Part shown: one piece after another, positions 9,885 through 18,012 of the stretch
Numbering within the stretch: position 1 is the first letter of the stretch
Layout: each line of letters starts with the position of its first letter
Source of the DNA: Spirochaetia bacterium
GTDB taxonomy: Bacteria; Spirochaetota; Spirochaetia; B11-G9
Assembly (NCBI GenBank): GCA_027859095.1
Contig: JAQIBN010000312.1
Coordinates: 1 to 49,640, forward strand
Length of the DNA stretch: 49,640 bases
Direction of reading: 5' to 3'
Notes under the pieces: model-generated
Database searches by the model: none
What the model was told of the DNA's origin: nothing
Seen by the model: only the letters and a program-made list of their open reading frames with translations
Made by a program: the position numbers and the translations under genes

Positions 9885-10154
9885 CTATCCAATCATTTCA
9901 GGAATTAATTTAAATAGATTTAACGTAAACTCCCTCATGGATGAAAACATCCAGGGACTAAAAAATGCCAGTGTAAGAAAAATAGCAACAATCTTTGGAA
10001 CAAAGGTTAATGTTTGCTCCTGAATAGAGGTTGTAGCCTGAAAAATTGAAACAATAAGTCCTATAGACATTCCAATTACCAGAACAGGTGCAGCGATAAT
10101 TAAAACCTGAAAAATTCCGTCTCTCATAATCATTGATGCAAAACCAATACTCAT
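9885..10154 (-). CDS. fliQ: FliQ, export gate membrane protein
   Basis: The 89-residue protein forms two transmembrane helices (about 12-38 and 50-72) separated by the short conserved loop FQATTSIQEQTLTFVPK, a clear FliQ signature. It packs around FliP and FliR in the export gate. AGGTAGGAT stands directly before the ATG. The length matches the family (about 86-90). Confidence 0.94.
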   Translation of the reverse strand: MSIGFASMIMRDGIFQVLIIAAPVLVIGMSIGLIVSIFQATTSIQEQTLTFVPKIVAIFLTLAFFSPWMFSSMREFTLNLFKLIPEMIG

Positions 10155-10191
10155 ATCCTACCTCTCATAAATGTTTCTATTTATCATTTTC

Positions 10192-11010
10192 TTACCCGAA
10201 ACTTGCAATTAATTGCTGGGTTATTAAGCCCCAGCCGTCTACAAGAACAAAAAGAATAATCTTAAATGGCATCGAAATCATAACAGGAGGGAGCATTATC
10301 ATACCCATGGACATCAATATTGAAGCAACAACCATATCTATAACAATAAAAGGTATAAAAAGGAGTATACCTATTTTAAATGCAACAGTAAGCTCACTAA
10401 GTACATATGCAGGGACAAGGACATATGTTGGTACTTCTGAAAAATTAGCTGGCTTGGGAAGACCTCTAAGCCTCATAAATAGTTGAATATTATCATGATT
10501 GCCCTGCATCTGTCTGTACATAAATAGCCTCATTGGGCCTGAAGCGTTATTATACAGCTCTTCCAGTCCTATTTCACCATTTGAAAAAGGTTGAAAAGCA
10601 GTATCATTAACCTCCTGAATTGTAGGCCACATAATAAAAAAAGTAAGAAAAAGTGCAATACCCATTAAAACCTGAGTAGGTGGTACCTGTTGCAAAGATA
10701 GTGCCCGTTTTACAAAATCAAAAACAATAGCTATTCTTAAAAATGGAGTTGTAAGAATAAGAATCGAGGGAGAAAGTGTCAAAATCGCCAGGAAAATTAA
10801 AATTTGTATACTTAATGTAACTTCCTGGTTATCATTGGCCTGACGAACTGCAAGATCAATAAAAGGTATATTAATTCCATTATCAATTCCAGTATTTACT
10901 GCCTCTATGGTCCTTTCTTCAAGGTTAGTGGTATCCTGACTATATACAGATATAGCCTGTCCTGTCAGCAGTACTAAAAGAATACCCCAAAATACAATAG
11001 TCCTTTTCAT
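10192..11010 (-). CDS. fliP: FliP, export gate membrane protein
   Basis: The product has 272 residues with the start placed at ATG 11010 (MKRTIVFWGILLV). An in-frame TTG at 11022 would add four residues, but those codons are themselves the ribosome-binding site GGAGGGGAG, so the ATG is much more likely. A cleavable signal peptide (residues 1-25), as in other FliP proteins, precedes the helices. Conserved FliP motifs include ILTTPFLRIAIVFDFVKRAL, QQVPPTQVLMGIALFLTFF and IPFIVIDMVVASILMSMGM. It forms the core of the export channel with FliQ and FliR. Confidence 0.94.
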   Translation of the reverse strand: MKRTIVFWGILLVLLTGQAISVYSQDTTNLEERTIEAVNTGIDNGINIPFIDLAVRQANDNQEVTLSIQILIFLAILTLSPSILILTTPFLRIAIVFDFVKRALSLQQVPPTQVLMGIALFLTFFIMWPTIQEVNDTAFQPFSNGEIGLEELYNNASGPMRLFMYRQMQGNHDNIQLFMRLRGLPKPANFSEVPTYVLVPAYVLSELTVAFKIGILLFIPFIVIDMVVASILMSMGMIMLPPVMISMPFKIILFVLVDGWGLITQQLIASFG

Positions 11011-11029
11011 CTCCCCTCCCAAGGATGTG

Positions 11030-11641
11030 TTACATGTTCCTCAATCTTTCCTGTTGTTTCTTCATAAAGCTTGTTTTTACAGTTGTCAGACTACTCTTGT
11101 CTTTTTTAAAAAGACCTTTAAAAATATCAGTAAAAGTATTGTTACTATCATTCCTGCCAGAATTATCAAGCTTTATAGTATCCAGAGTTTCTTTATTTGT
11201 AATCTCTGAAATCAACTGAACAGAGCTCTCTCCTGAACCTATTAAAAACACCTGAGGCCCTATTTCTATAAGATGAAGAGATCTTCCGGATTCTAAATTT
11301 TGAGTTGAAATAATATTTATAGTACTGTCAGTAATTATCTTTGGCTTTCCTGCTTTTTTTAATAGGTAAAAGAAAAAATAGACAAATCCAAGGACAGCTC
11401 CTAAAACGAGAAGCATTCTTAAAAAATCAAAAACAGAAAATGTATTTAAAGCAGTTGTATTTTCTAAATTCTCCTGATCCTCTGCATCCAAAATAACAAG
11501 AGTTTCTTCAGAAATAGAAACATTTTCCTGATTAGCTTCAGGAACCTCAGCTTCTACTCCAGAACTCTCCTGTGCAACGACCACTACAGTAATAATATAA
11601 AAGAGAATAATTATTAATCCTAAAAGTTTCTTTGTAATCAC
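11030..11641 (-). CDS. fliO: FliO (FliZ) type export accessory protein
   Basis: The 203-residue protein has an N-terminal signal-like helix (about 4-22), an acidic periplasmic stretch, a transmembrane helix at about 70-92 and a cytoplasmic domain. That domain has the FliO pattern of short beta-strands (INIISTQNLESGRSLHLIEI, then VFLIGSG). FliO helps assemble the FliP ring; spirochaete versions are often called FliZ. The only reasonable start is GTG at 11639-11641, because the ATG two bases upstream is followed at once by a stop. The ribosome-binding region is an unbroken run of eight G (minus strand) two bases ahead of the GTG. Confidence 0.85.
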   Translation of the reverse strand: MITKKLLGLIIILFYIITVVVVAQESSGVEAEVPEANQENVSISEETLVILDAEDQENLENTTALNTFSVFDFLRMLLVLGAVLGFVYFFFYLLKKAGKPKIITDSTINIISTQNLESGRSLHLIEIGPQVFLIGSGESSVQLISEITNKETLDTIKLDNSGRNDSNNTFTDIFKGLFKKDKSSLTTVKTSFMKKQQERLRNM

Positions 11642-11643
11642 AT

Positions 11644-11651
11644 CCCCCCCC
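11644..11651 (-). repeat. G8 homopolymer in the fliO ribosome-binding site
   Basis: Eight consecutive C on the plus strand read as G8 on the coding strand. The run stands between the fliN stop and the GTG start of fliO, in the place of the Shine-Dalgarno sequence. It is the longest G run I noticed in this AT-rich window. Replication slippage here would change spacing and pairing strength rather than reading frame. Confidence 0.9.
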
Positions 11652-11672
11652 GATTTTGTGATCCCAACAGGT

Positions 11673-12767
11673 TTAAGTTATTTCACTAACCCTATCCATA
11701 GGTGATATAATTTCTGTAACACGTACACCAAAGTTTTCATCGATAACAACAACTTCCCCTTTGGCAATAAGTTTATGATTTACCAGGATATCAACAGGTT
11801 CTCCAGCCAATTTATCTAATTCGATAATAGTTCCCTCTCCCATTCCAAGGATATCCTTAATGACCCTCTTGGTTCGACCTAACTCAACAGTCATTTCCAT
11901 ATAGACATCCATGAGTAAACCGATGTTCCCCTGTTCACCTGCTGAAAGTTGAGGTGTTAAATTAGGAAACTGCACAGAGGAAACATTTGCCTGATTAAAC
12001 CCCTGGCCACCCATCTGTCCCGTGCCCATTTGTCCCATATCCATCTGACCCCCACCTTGTGATGGCATACCCATCGTATCAGAACCACCTGGCATACCAA
12101 GTGAAGCCAGTGGATCAGGTTCAGAAGAACCAATGTGAGAAGCTATTTCCCGAACAACACTAATATCAAATAGTTCAACCAAATTTGAAGGTTCACTACC
12201 CTCAATTTCAACTGGAAAAGTAGCTTTTAAAATAAAATCAGAAGCAAAGGTAAGTTCACTACCAGACATTACTGCTGTTTGACCAGGCGAGTTCATAACA
12301 GTTACACCAAGAAGCTCTCCTATTGAAGTTGAAGAAGATCCAGCAATTGTATTAGCTGCTTCCTCTAAAGCAGATAAAGCTGCTTCATTCAATTCAACCT
12401 CACTCTGCCCCATCATTTTTCCAGCCATAACACTTGCAAAGGATTCATTGAAGATATAGGAGTGAGAACCTTTAAGACCCTCAGAGTAGTCCATTTTTAT
12501 CTCAACAAGACTACCTTCAAATCCAACAGCAAGTTCAGAACTTTTAATAACCTCTATACTTGGAGCTTTTAAACTTAGAGATTCACCTACCATACCTCCA
12601 AGATTTGCTTCCTTGGAAGATACTGTATTATTAAGAAAGCTGGTAAAATCCATCTTTGCTTTAGCAGACAACCCAGATTCATCAACAGCAGGAGCTTCAT
12701 CAAAGTCCATACTACTACCCTGCAATAAAGCATCAATCTCATCCTGAGACAGGGATCCATCACTCAT
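11673..12767 (-). CDS. fliY: FliN of the FliY type: switch protein with CheC-like phosphatase domain
   Basis: The 364-residue C-ring protein has three parts. Residues 5-16 (SLSQDEIDALLQ) match the CheY-P-binding peptide of FliM/FliY. Residues about 40-215 form a CheC/CheX-like domain with the phosphatase pattern S132-x3-E136-x2-N139 and P161. After a Gly/Met/Gln-rich linker, residues about 280-360 are a SpoA (FliMN_C) domain that builds the rotor ring. FliY proteins both form the switch and dephosphorylate CheY-P. The gene lies 2 bases after fliM with a GGAG site. Either name, fliN or fliY, would be defensible. Confidence 0.92.
   Translation of the reverse strand: MSDGSLSQDEIDALLQGSSMDFDEAPAVDESGLSAKAKMDFTSFLNNTVSSKEANLGGMVGESLSLKAPSIEVIKSSELAVGFEGSLVEIKMDYSEGLKGSHSYIFNESFASVMAGKMMGQSEVELNEAALSALEEAANTIAGSSSTSIGELLGVTVMNSPGQTAVMSGSELTFASDFILKATFPVEIEGSEPSNLVELFDISVVREIASHIGSSEPDPLASLGMPGGSDTMGMPSQGGGQMDMGQMGTGQMGGQGFNQANVSSVQFPNLTPQLSAGEQGNIGLLMDVYMEMTVELGRTKRVIKDILGMGEGTIIELDKLAGEPVDILVNHKLIAKGEVVVIDENFGVRVTEIISPMDRVSEIT
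12010..12054. repeat. Imperfect 15-base tandem repeat in the fliY linker
   Basis: Three adjacent 15-base units (12010-12024, 12025-12039, 12040-12054) encode the five-residue repeats MDMGQ, MGTGQ and MGGQG in the hinge between the CheC-like and SpoA domains. In-frame changes in copy number would alter linker length. Confidence 0.7.
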
Positions 12768-12769
12768 TT

Positions 12770-13792
12770 CTATTCTCCTTCAGCCGTAAGTTCTTCAAAT
12801 TCACTCTTAGTAACTTCTTCAAGTTTATCAGTTATCTGCACTGCCAGCTTGTTTCCAACCACACCAGGTCGGCACATAAATTTTTCTCTATTACCTATTT
12901 TTAAGACCATAGGATCACCAGTTCTTACATCAGCTAGTCTTATGACATCTCCACGCTGTAAAGATAGTAAATCTCTAACTGTAAGATTCATATTCCCAAT
13001 TTCTGCACTAACAGTAATTTCTACCATTGATAAACGTTCTTTTAAAATATTCAAATTTTCAGTTGTACCGCCACTCCGTACAGAAGAATACATATACTGG
13101 GCAGACAACTTTGAAATAATTGGCTCAATTGTAAGATAAGGAATACAAAAATTCATCATGCCTTCAACTTCACCAACTTTAGTCTCCAGTGTCACAAGAA
13201 CAACCATCTCTGTAGGTGGAACTATCTGTGCAAACTGAGGATTAGTTTCAATTTGTCCCAGACGTGGTCTAAGATCTATAACCTGACTCCAGGCTTCTCT
13301 CAGATTACCTAAAATTCTAACAATTATATTTTCCATTACAGATTGTTCAATATCAGAAAGATCTCTGTTTACTTTGGTTCCTTCCCCTTTACCACCGAAA
13401 AGACGATCAATTATTGAAAATGTAATTGCAGGATCAATTTCGAGAACAGCGGATCCTTTCAGAGGATCCATATTAATTATACCAAGAGTTGTAGGATTAG
13501 GAATAGAGCGTATAAATTCCTCATATGTAAGCTGATCTACAGAAGCTACGTGAACATTTACAAGACTCCGGAGTTGTGCAGACATAGCTGTAGTTGTAAG
13601 TCGTGCAAATGTTTCATGCATAATTGAAACAGTTCTTATTTGTTCTTTTGAAAATTTATCAGGCCGCTTAAAATCATATATTTTGATTTTGCGTTGTTCC
13701 TGAGTCTGACTGACCGAGTCTGTTTCGATCTCTCCTGTTGAAATTGCCGTTAATAACTGGTCAATTTCATCCTGGGAAAGTACTTCATTCAT
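12770..13792 (-). CDS. fliM: FliM, flagellar motor switch protein
   Basis: The 340-residue protein opens with the CheY-P-binding peptide (VLSQDEIDQLL at residues 4-14). It continues with the CheC-like middle domain that contacts FliG (LFGGKGEG, then LSDIEQSVMENI) and ends with a SpoA domain (residues about 250-330) that joins the C-ring with FliN. The middle domain lacks the ExxN phosphatase motif, as expected for FliM. GAGGAAG precedes the ATG. Both fliM and the following fliY carry the same N-terminal peptide, giving the rotor two kinds of CheY-P docking site. Confidence 0.96.
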   Translation of the reverse strand: MNEVLSQDEIDQLLTAISTGEIETDSVSQTQEQRKIKIYDFKRPDKFSKEQIRTVSIMHETFARLTTTAMSAQLRSLVNVHVASVDQLTYEEFIRSIPNPTTLGIINMDPLKGSAVLEIDPAITFSIIDRLFGGKGEGTKVNRDLSDIEQSVMENIIVRILGNLREAWSQVIDLRPRLGQIETNPQFAQIVPPTEMVVLVTLETKVGEVEGMMNFCIPYLTIEPIISKLSAQYMYSSVRSGGTTENLNILKERLSMVEITVSAEIGNMNLTVRDLLSLQRGDVIRLADVRTGDPMVLKIGNREKFMCRPGVVGNKLAVQITDKLEEVTKSEFEELTAEGE

Positions 13793-13803
13793 CTACGCTT
13801 CCT

Positions 13804-14352
13804 CTAAAACTCTATTACATTATAATCCAAAAATACAATTTCTTTAACAGATTGTTTTAAAACAAGTTTATTAATTGCCTGCTTTAACTCATTTTTTATC
13901 TGTTTTTCTTTATCTGCTGATAATTCTGAACTTAATTTTCCAGCAAAAAAACTGCGTATTCTATCTACAATAATTTCATTCCTGGCAATGAGATCAGTCT
14001 GAACTGCTGTATTCTCCATTTCATAGCCAAGCTTTGGATGAAGAACCACAGTAATAGGCTGTTCATCGGCAGTTCGAACCCGTATCTCTTTTAAATCATA
14101 CCACTGCAGAATATCAGGAACTTCATTATATTCCACAGAATCTGATGGATAAACAACATTCTGTGGTCCTTTATTTAACAAATTTACAGTAACAACTACT
14201 ATGGTTACAATAAATATAACTGCTCCCAAACCAAGTGCTACCCATTTAAGAAGCCTAAGAACTACAGCAGGTATAAAACCTGTCTTCCCTCCCAGCTCCT
14301 GGCCATCTCCACCAGCTATTTCTTCTTCAGCAAAAACTTCTTCATCGCTCAT
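13804..14352 (-). CDS. fliL: FliL, stator-associated basal body protein
   Basis: The product has 182 residues from the ATG at 14352 (MSDEEVFAEEE), which has GGAG 6 bases upstream. An in-frame TTG at 14376 would lengthen it by eight residues but lacks a site. A short acidic cytoplasmic N-terminus is followed by a single transmembrane helix (about 33-58) and a periplasmic domain (about 65-182), the FliL layout. FliL rings surround the MotAB stators and support torque at high load. Its place between motB and fliM fits. Confidence 0.88.
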   Translation of the reverse strand: MSDEEVFAEEEIAGGDGQELGGKTGFIPAVVLRLLKWVALGLGAVIFIVTIVVVTVNLLNKGPQNVVYPSDSVEYNEVPDILQWYDLKEIRVRTADEQPITVVLHPKLGYEMENTAVQTDLIARNEIIVDRIRSFFAGKLSSELSADKEKQIKNELKQAINKLVLKQSVKEIVFLDYNVIEF

Positions 14353-14419
14353 GAACAACTCCTGAATTCCCAACAATGAATTTTATCAAAATTGAGAGAA
14401 TTATGCAAACACTATCTAA

Positions 14420-15151
14420 CTACAAGTGACCCTCAGTTAGAATAATTATATCGACTCTTCGATTATAAGCCCTTCCCTCTTCAGTTTCTTCTGATGCCAG
14501 AGGCATAGTATCTGCAAATCCAGCAACTTGAAACTGATTTTCATTAACACCAAAGTCAACAAGATAGTGTAATACGTTTGTAGCTCTGGCAGTAGAAAGT
14601 TCCCAATTGCTCTCCCAGGGGCTGTCAGGTCCTGTAGCCGTAGAGTCAGTATGGCCTTCCACTCTAAATATTTTATCAGACAGTCCCTCAGAATTCAGCA
14701 GCAAGGATGCTTTCTGCAATGTTGAACGAGCCTGTTCAATATCTATATCCGCAGTACCTGGTTTAAAAAAAGAATCTGCAGCCAAACTTATAACAAGACC
14801 TCTTTCATCTTCTTTAATTCTCATTTTTTTTGTTTTTATTTCAGGTTGAAAAGCACTTATAGCTCTTTTCCGGGCGGTACTCATAGCCCGGCCGTTATCC
14901 ATTGAAGGAAGTGCCATAATATTATTTCCAAGTTCAGCTAACTTACCCGCCTGAAGTGTATTTCCACCAGTCTGAATTCCCAAACCACTGAATGCTGCAA
15001 GAATCAACTTAATCCTTGACCCCTCCTCAATGGGAGGAGAATAGAGAAGAACAAAGAAACACAATAACAAAGTTACCATGTCTCCGTAGGTGAGCATATA
15101 TTCCGGGATGCCTCCTCTACATTTAGGACATTTCTTAGCTTTGCCACCCAT
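14420..15151 (-). CDS. motB: MotB, stator protein with peptidoglycan-binding domain
   Basis: The 243-residue stator subunit has one transmembrane helix (about 20-38) with D24 in TYGDMVTLLLCFF, the proton- or sodium-binding aspartate. A plug/linker region follows, then an OmpA-type peptidoglycan-binding domain (about 125-240) with EGHTDS, NWELSTARA and NRRVDI. The N-terminus carries C8-P-K-C11, a knuckle-like pair just before the helix. GGAG and GGT stand before the ATG, and the gene lies 5 bases after motA. Confidence 0.96.
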   Translation of the reverse strand: MGGKAKKCPKCRGGIPEYMLTYGDMVTLLLCFFVLLYSPPIEEGSRIKLILAAFSGLGIQTGGNTLQAGKLAELGNNIMALPSMDNGRAMSTARKRAISAFQPEIKTKKMRIKEDERGLVISLAADSFFKPGTADIDIEQARSTLQKASLLLNSEGLSDKIFRVEGHTDSTATGPDSPWESNWELSTARATNVLHYLVDFGVNENQFQVAGFADTMPLASEETEEGRAYNRRVDIIILTEGHL

Positions 15152-15156
15152 ATTAC

Positions 15157-15939
15157 CTAATCTCCTGCCAATTCTTCCATCATAGATTTTCGTTTTACAG
15201 GATCAAGGAAAGAAACAAGTTTAGATTTCAGAATATTAGGGTTATCCCCTGCCTGTATGGAGAGAATACCTTCTATCATTATTTCTCTTGTCAGTCTTTC
15301 TTCCTGATCCCTGTCCTCCAGCTTATTCTTAAATGGAATAAGCACCATATTTGCAAATATTGAACCATACATTGTTGTTATCAATGCAAGAGCCATACCG
15401 GAACCAATGGCATCCGGGTCATCGAGATTTGCAAGCATTGCAATAAGCCCTGCAAGAGTACCTATCATTCCAAATGCAGGAGCAAGGGAACCCCAGTCTG
15501 CAAAAAACTTAATCCCTATTCCATGTCTAACCTCAAGCTGTTCCAAATCACTAAAGAGTATTGCCTTAATAATTTCAGGATCAGTACCATCTACAACCAT
15601 CTGGATTCCATCTTTCAGGAATTCATCTCCAACATCTTCGATATCATCCTCAAGCGCAAGCAGTCCCTCTCTTCTTGCCCGTTCTGAAAAATTCACGAGA
15701 GTGGAGATTGTCTTTTCCAGTTCATAATTGGGTATTTTAAAAACATGTTTCATTATTTTAGACAGACCAAGAACTCTGGACAAAGGACTTGAAATCATCA
15801 TCGCGGCGAAGGACCCGACGATAACCATTAAAAAGGAGGGCAAATTTACATAGATTGCAAGCCCGCTTCCTCCAAGTGCCATGGATCCAATGATCAGCAC
15901 AAAACCAAGGCCTAATCCAATAATCGTTGATATATCCAT
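15157..15939 (-). CDS. motA: MotA, stator ion-channel protein
   Basis: The 260-residue protein has four hydrophobic helices (about 5-25, 32-52, 150-172 and 182-203). It has the cytoplasmic motif SERARREGLLALE, whose charged residues contact FliG, and the channel-lining prolines of LAPAFGMIGTLAGLI in the third helix. With MotB it forms the torque-generating stator. A GAGGAG site precedes the ATG by 10 bases. The length and motif order are normal. Confidence 0.96.
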   Translation of the reverse strand: MDISTIIGLGLGFVLIIGSMALGGSGLAIYVNLPSFLMVIVGSFAAMMISSPLSRVLGLSKIMKHVFKIPNYELEKTISTLVNFSERARREGLLALEDDIEDVGDEFLKDGIQMVVDGTDPEIIKAILFSDLEQLEVRHGIGIKFFADWGSLAPAFGMIGTLAGLIAMLANLDDPDAIGSGMALALITTMYGSIFANMVLIPFKNKLEDRDQEERLTREIMIEGILSIQAGDNPNILKSKLVSFLDPVKRKSMMEELAGD

Positions 15940-15946
15940 CTAAAGT

Positions 15947-16144
15947 CTACTCCTCGTTCTTAAATGCGCCAATTAACCTTCTGTATTCAACTATACGCTG
16001 AAAGACAGACTGATAATCTTCTTTGATTATCAGCCGTTTACCGGAAAGCATGATAAGTGTTGTATCAGGATTGCTTTCTATATATTCAATCTGATGCGGA
16101 TTTAAATAATATCCCTCTCCATTCAACCTTGTAACCTCTATCAT
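15947..16144 (-). CDS. flbD: FlbD family flagellar protein
   Basis: The 65-residue protein matches the short FlbD family found between flgE and motA in spirochaetes and Firmicutes: ITRLNG-like start (IEVTRLNGEGYYLNPHQIE), then TTLIMLSGKRLIIKE and a terminal helix. It has no signal or membrane segment. The biochemical function is unknown. It should not be confused with the Caulobacter regulator of the same name. GAGGAAAG precedes the ATG. Confidence 0.88.
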   Translation of the reverse strand: MIEVTRLNGEGYYLNPHQIEYIESNPDTTLIMLSGKRLIIKEDYQSVFQRIVEYRRLIGAFKNEE

Positions 16145-16170
16145 ACCATACTTTCCTCATCTACCATCCT

Positions 16171-17556
16171 TTATCGTTTAAGTGTCAACAATTCCTGAAG
16201 CATCTGATCTGATGTAGTAATTGTTTTTGAATTTGCCTGAAAACCACGCTGAGTAATAATCATATCAGTAAACTGTTCAGCAAGGTCTACATTACTCATT
16301 TCAAGAGCTCCGGCAATCATCTTACCCTTTCCCGCTACACCGGATTGACTTATATTGGGATCTCCGGAATTATTTGAAATAACATAAGTACTTTCACCGG
16401 CTTTCTCCAATCCCCCGGGATTAGTAAAACTGGCCATAGCAACCTGACCCAAAAGACGGTTAGTTCCATTGGAATAAACACCTGTTATCTGTCCGGACTG
16501 ATCAATTTTAAAGTTTTCAAGATACCCCATAGGATAACCATTCTGCCTGAATGCCTTAGTTGAACTTTTTTCTGCAAATTGTGTCACTGAGTTCACAACA
16601 CTACCAACATCTCCAAGATTCAAAAGAAGATTCTGTCTTACCTGGCCTTCTCCTTCATCTGCTGCAGCCAGAACATCAAAACCAATATTTACCTGGAGAG
16701 CTCCAGTCTCAACACGTTCTCCTAAAGTATCAACAGCTCCTGTCAGTACACCTAAATTACTAAATTCAACTATAAAAGTATTTGCAGTACTGTTAACATC
16801 GCCTACATCTGCAAGGGTGTTTGTATTTATTTCTGCATCAGGATCTACTACAACCTGACCCTGCCATTGATTTTCAACACCTGGAATCTTCGTAAAATTA
16901 ACTCTTAAAGTATGGGTATTACCAAAAGAATCATACACTGATTTATCAATACTCCATGTACCTTCTCTTGATTCAATTGCTCCAGCACCTTCATTTAGAT
17001 CCTGTGTTCTTTTGTCAAGATTACAAGCCAGTTCAACTTCAGAAGTAGCAGCTGCAGGATCTTTACTTCCTACAGGAATAACAAGATTATTAACATCAGC
17101 AGCGGCATTAATAAAGTTCTGACCATCTATAGTCTCTGCCTGCCAGCCCTGGACTCTCATTCCATTAGCAGGATTAATAAGTGTTCCATTTTCATCAAGG
17201 CCAAAAGCACCAGCTCTGGTATAGAACTCTTTGGCTCCGGAATTCATTACAAAGAAACCATTTCCCTGAATAGCTAAATCTGTCATAACACCAGTTGTCT
17301 GCATTGACCCCTGGGTGTGAATAGTATCAATTGACGCCACTGTCATACCAAGTCCAACCTGCTTTGGGTTTACACCACCAAGATCATCTGTAGGTCTTGC
17401 AGCTCCGGACATTGTCTGGGAAAGCATATCCTGAAAATTCACTCTTCCTTTCTTAAACCCATTTGTATTAATATTTGCTATATTATTACCAATTACGTCC
17501 ATTCGGATCTGATGATTCTGAAGTCCTGAAACTCCGGAATATAGTGATCGCATCAT
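16171..17556 (-). CDS. flgE: FlgE, flagellar hook protein
   Basis: The 461-residue hook subunit has the rod/hook N-terminal heptad region ([20 protein letters not shown]), the D0/D1 motif [12 protein letters not shown], and the C-terminal helix with [19 protein letters not shown]165 and C178 are at the positions, by residue number and context (GSK...ELACNL), that are joined as lysinoalanine in spirochaete hooks. The first ATG overlaps the flgD stop; a second ATG follows at once. GGAGG lies 7 bases upstream of the first, which I use. Confidence 0.95.
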   Translation of the reverse strand: MMRSLYSGVSGLQNHQIRMDVIGNNIANINTNGFKKGRVNFQDMLSQTMSGAARPTDDLGGVNPKQVGLGMTVASIDTIHTQGSMQTTGVMTDLAIQGNGFFVMNSGAKEFYTRAGAFGLDENGTLINPANGMRVQGWQAETIDGQNFINAAADVNNLVIPVGSKDPAAATSEVELACNLDKRTQDLNEGAGAIESREGTWSIDKSVYDSFGNTHTLRVNFTKIPGVENQWQGQVVVDPDAEINTNTLADVGDVNSTANTFIVEFSNLGVLTGAVDTLGERVETGALQVNIGFDVLAAADEGEGQVRQNLLLNLGDVGSVVNSVTQFAEKSSTKAFRQNGYPMGYLENFKIDQSGQITGVYSNGTNRLLGQVAMASFTNPGGLEKAGESTYVISNNSGDPNISQSGVAGKGKMIAGALEMSNVDLAEQFTDMIITQRGFQANSKTITTSDQMLQELLTLKR

Positions 17557-18002
17557 AAAGCAGCCTCCTGTTCGCTTACCTTTTCTACATTATTATAGTC
17601 ATAATATTTTCCATCAATCAGTATCTGCGGAAAATCTTTCCCTGATACTTCTTCTACTTTTCCACTGACCATCTTATCTCCATCGAGAACTTCTACCCAT
17701 TTCCCAAGAAGATTCAAGGCATTACTTTGTCCCAGCATTCCGGAAAGATCATTAAATCCATTGCTCATATTTGTCATTTGTTCCAGGGATGAAAATTGAG
17801 CCATCTGGGATATAAATTCTTTATCTTCCATAGGAGCTGTTGGATCCTGATAGCTAAGCTGGGTTATCAGAATTTTCAAAAAATCATCTTTATCAAGGGT
17901 ATTATCATTTTGTGATCCACCAGTTAAAGCTTTATTAAAAGTATCATTCTGCACATTTACCCTTGCCTGTTCAGAATTTGAAAGTACACTTGTAAAATCC
18001 AT
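17553..18002 (-). CDS. flgD: FlgD, hook-capping protein (short form)
   Basis: The 149-residue protein contains the conserved FlgD N-terminal core ([20 protein letters not shown], then [18 protein letters not shown]). It ends soon after a short beta-rich segment ([20 protein letters not shown]). The Fn3/tudor-like C-terminal domains of longer FlgD proteins, such as the 230-residue E. coli form, are absent, as in several spirochaetes and Firmicutes. It caps the growing hook. GGAGG precedes the ATG, and the gene overlaps flgE. Confidence 0.92.
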   Translation of the reverse strand: MDFTSVLSNSEQARVNVQNDTFNKALTGGSQNDNTLDKDDFLKILITQLSYQDPTAPMEDKEFISQMAQFSSLEQMTNMSNGFNDLSGMLGQSNALNLLGKWVEVLDGDKMVSGKVEEVSGKDFPQILIDGKYYDYNNVEKVSEQEAAL

Positions 18003-18012
18003 ATAGCCTCCG

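Noticed and set aside
11011-11022. TTG start four codons upstream in fliP
   Set aside because: Those codons spell GGAGGGGAG, the ribosome-binding site of the ATG at 11010.
14353-14376. TTG start eight codons upstream in fliL
   Set aside because: It lacks a ribosome-binding site, while GGAG stands 6 bases before the ATG at 14352.
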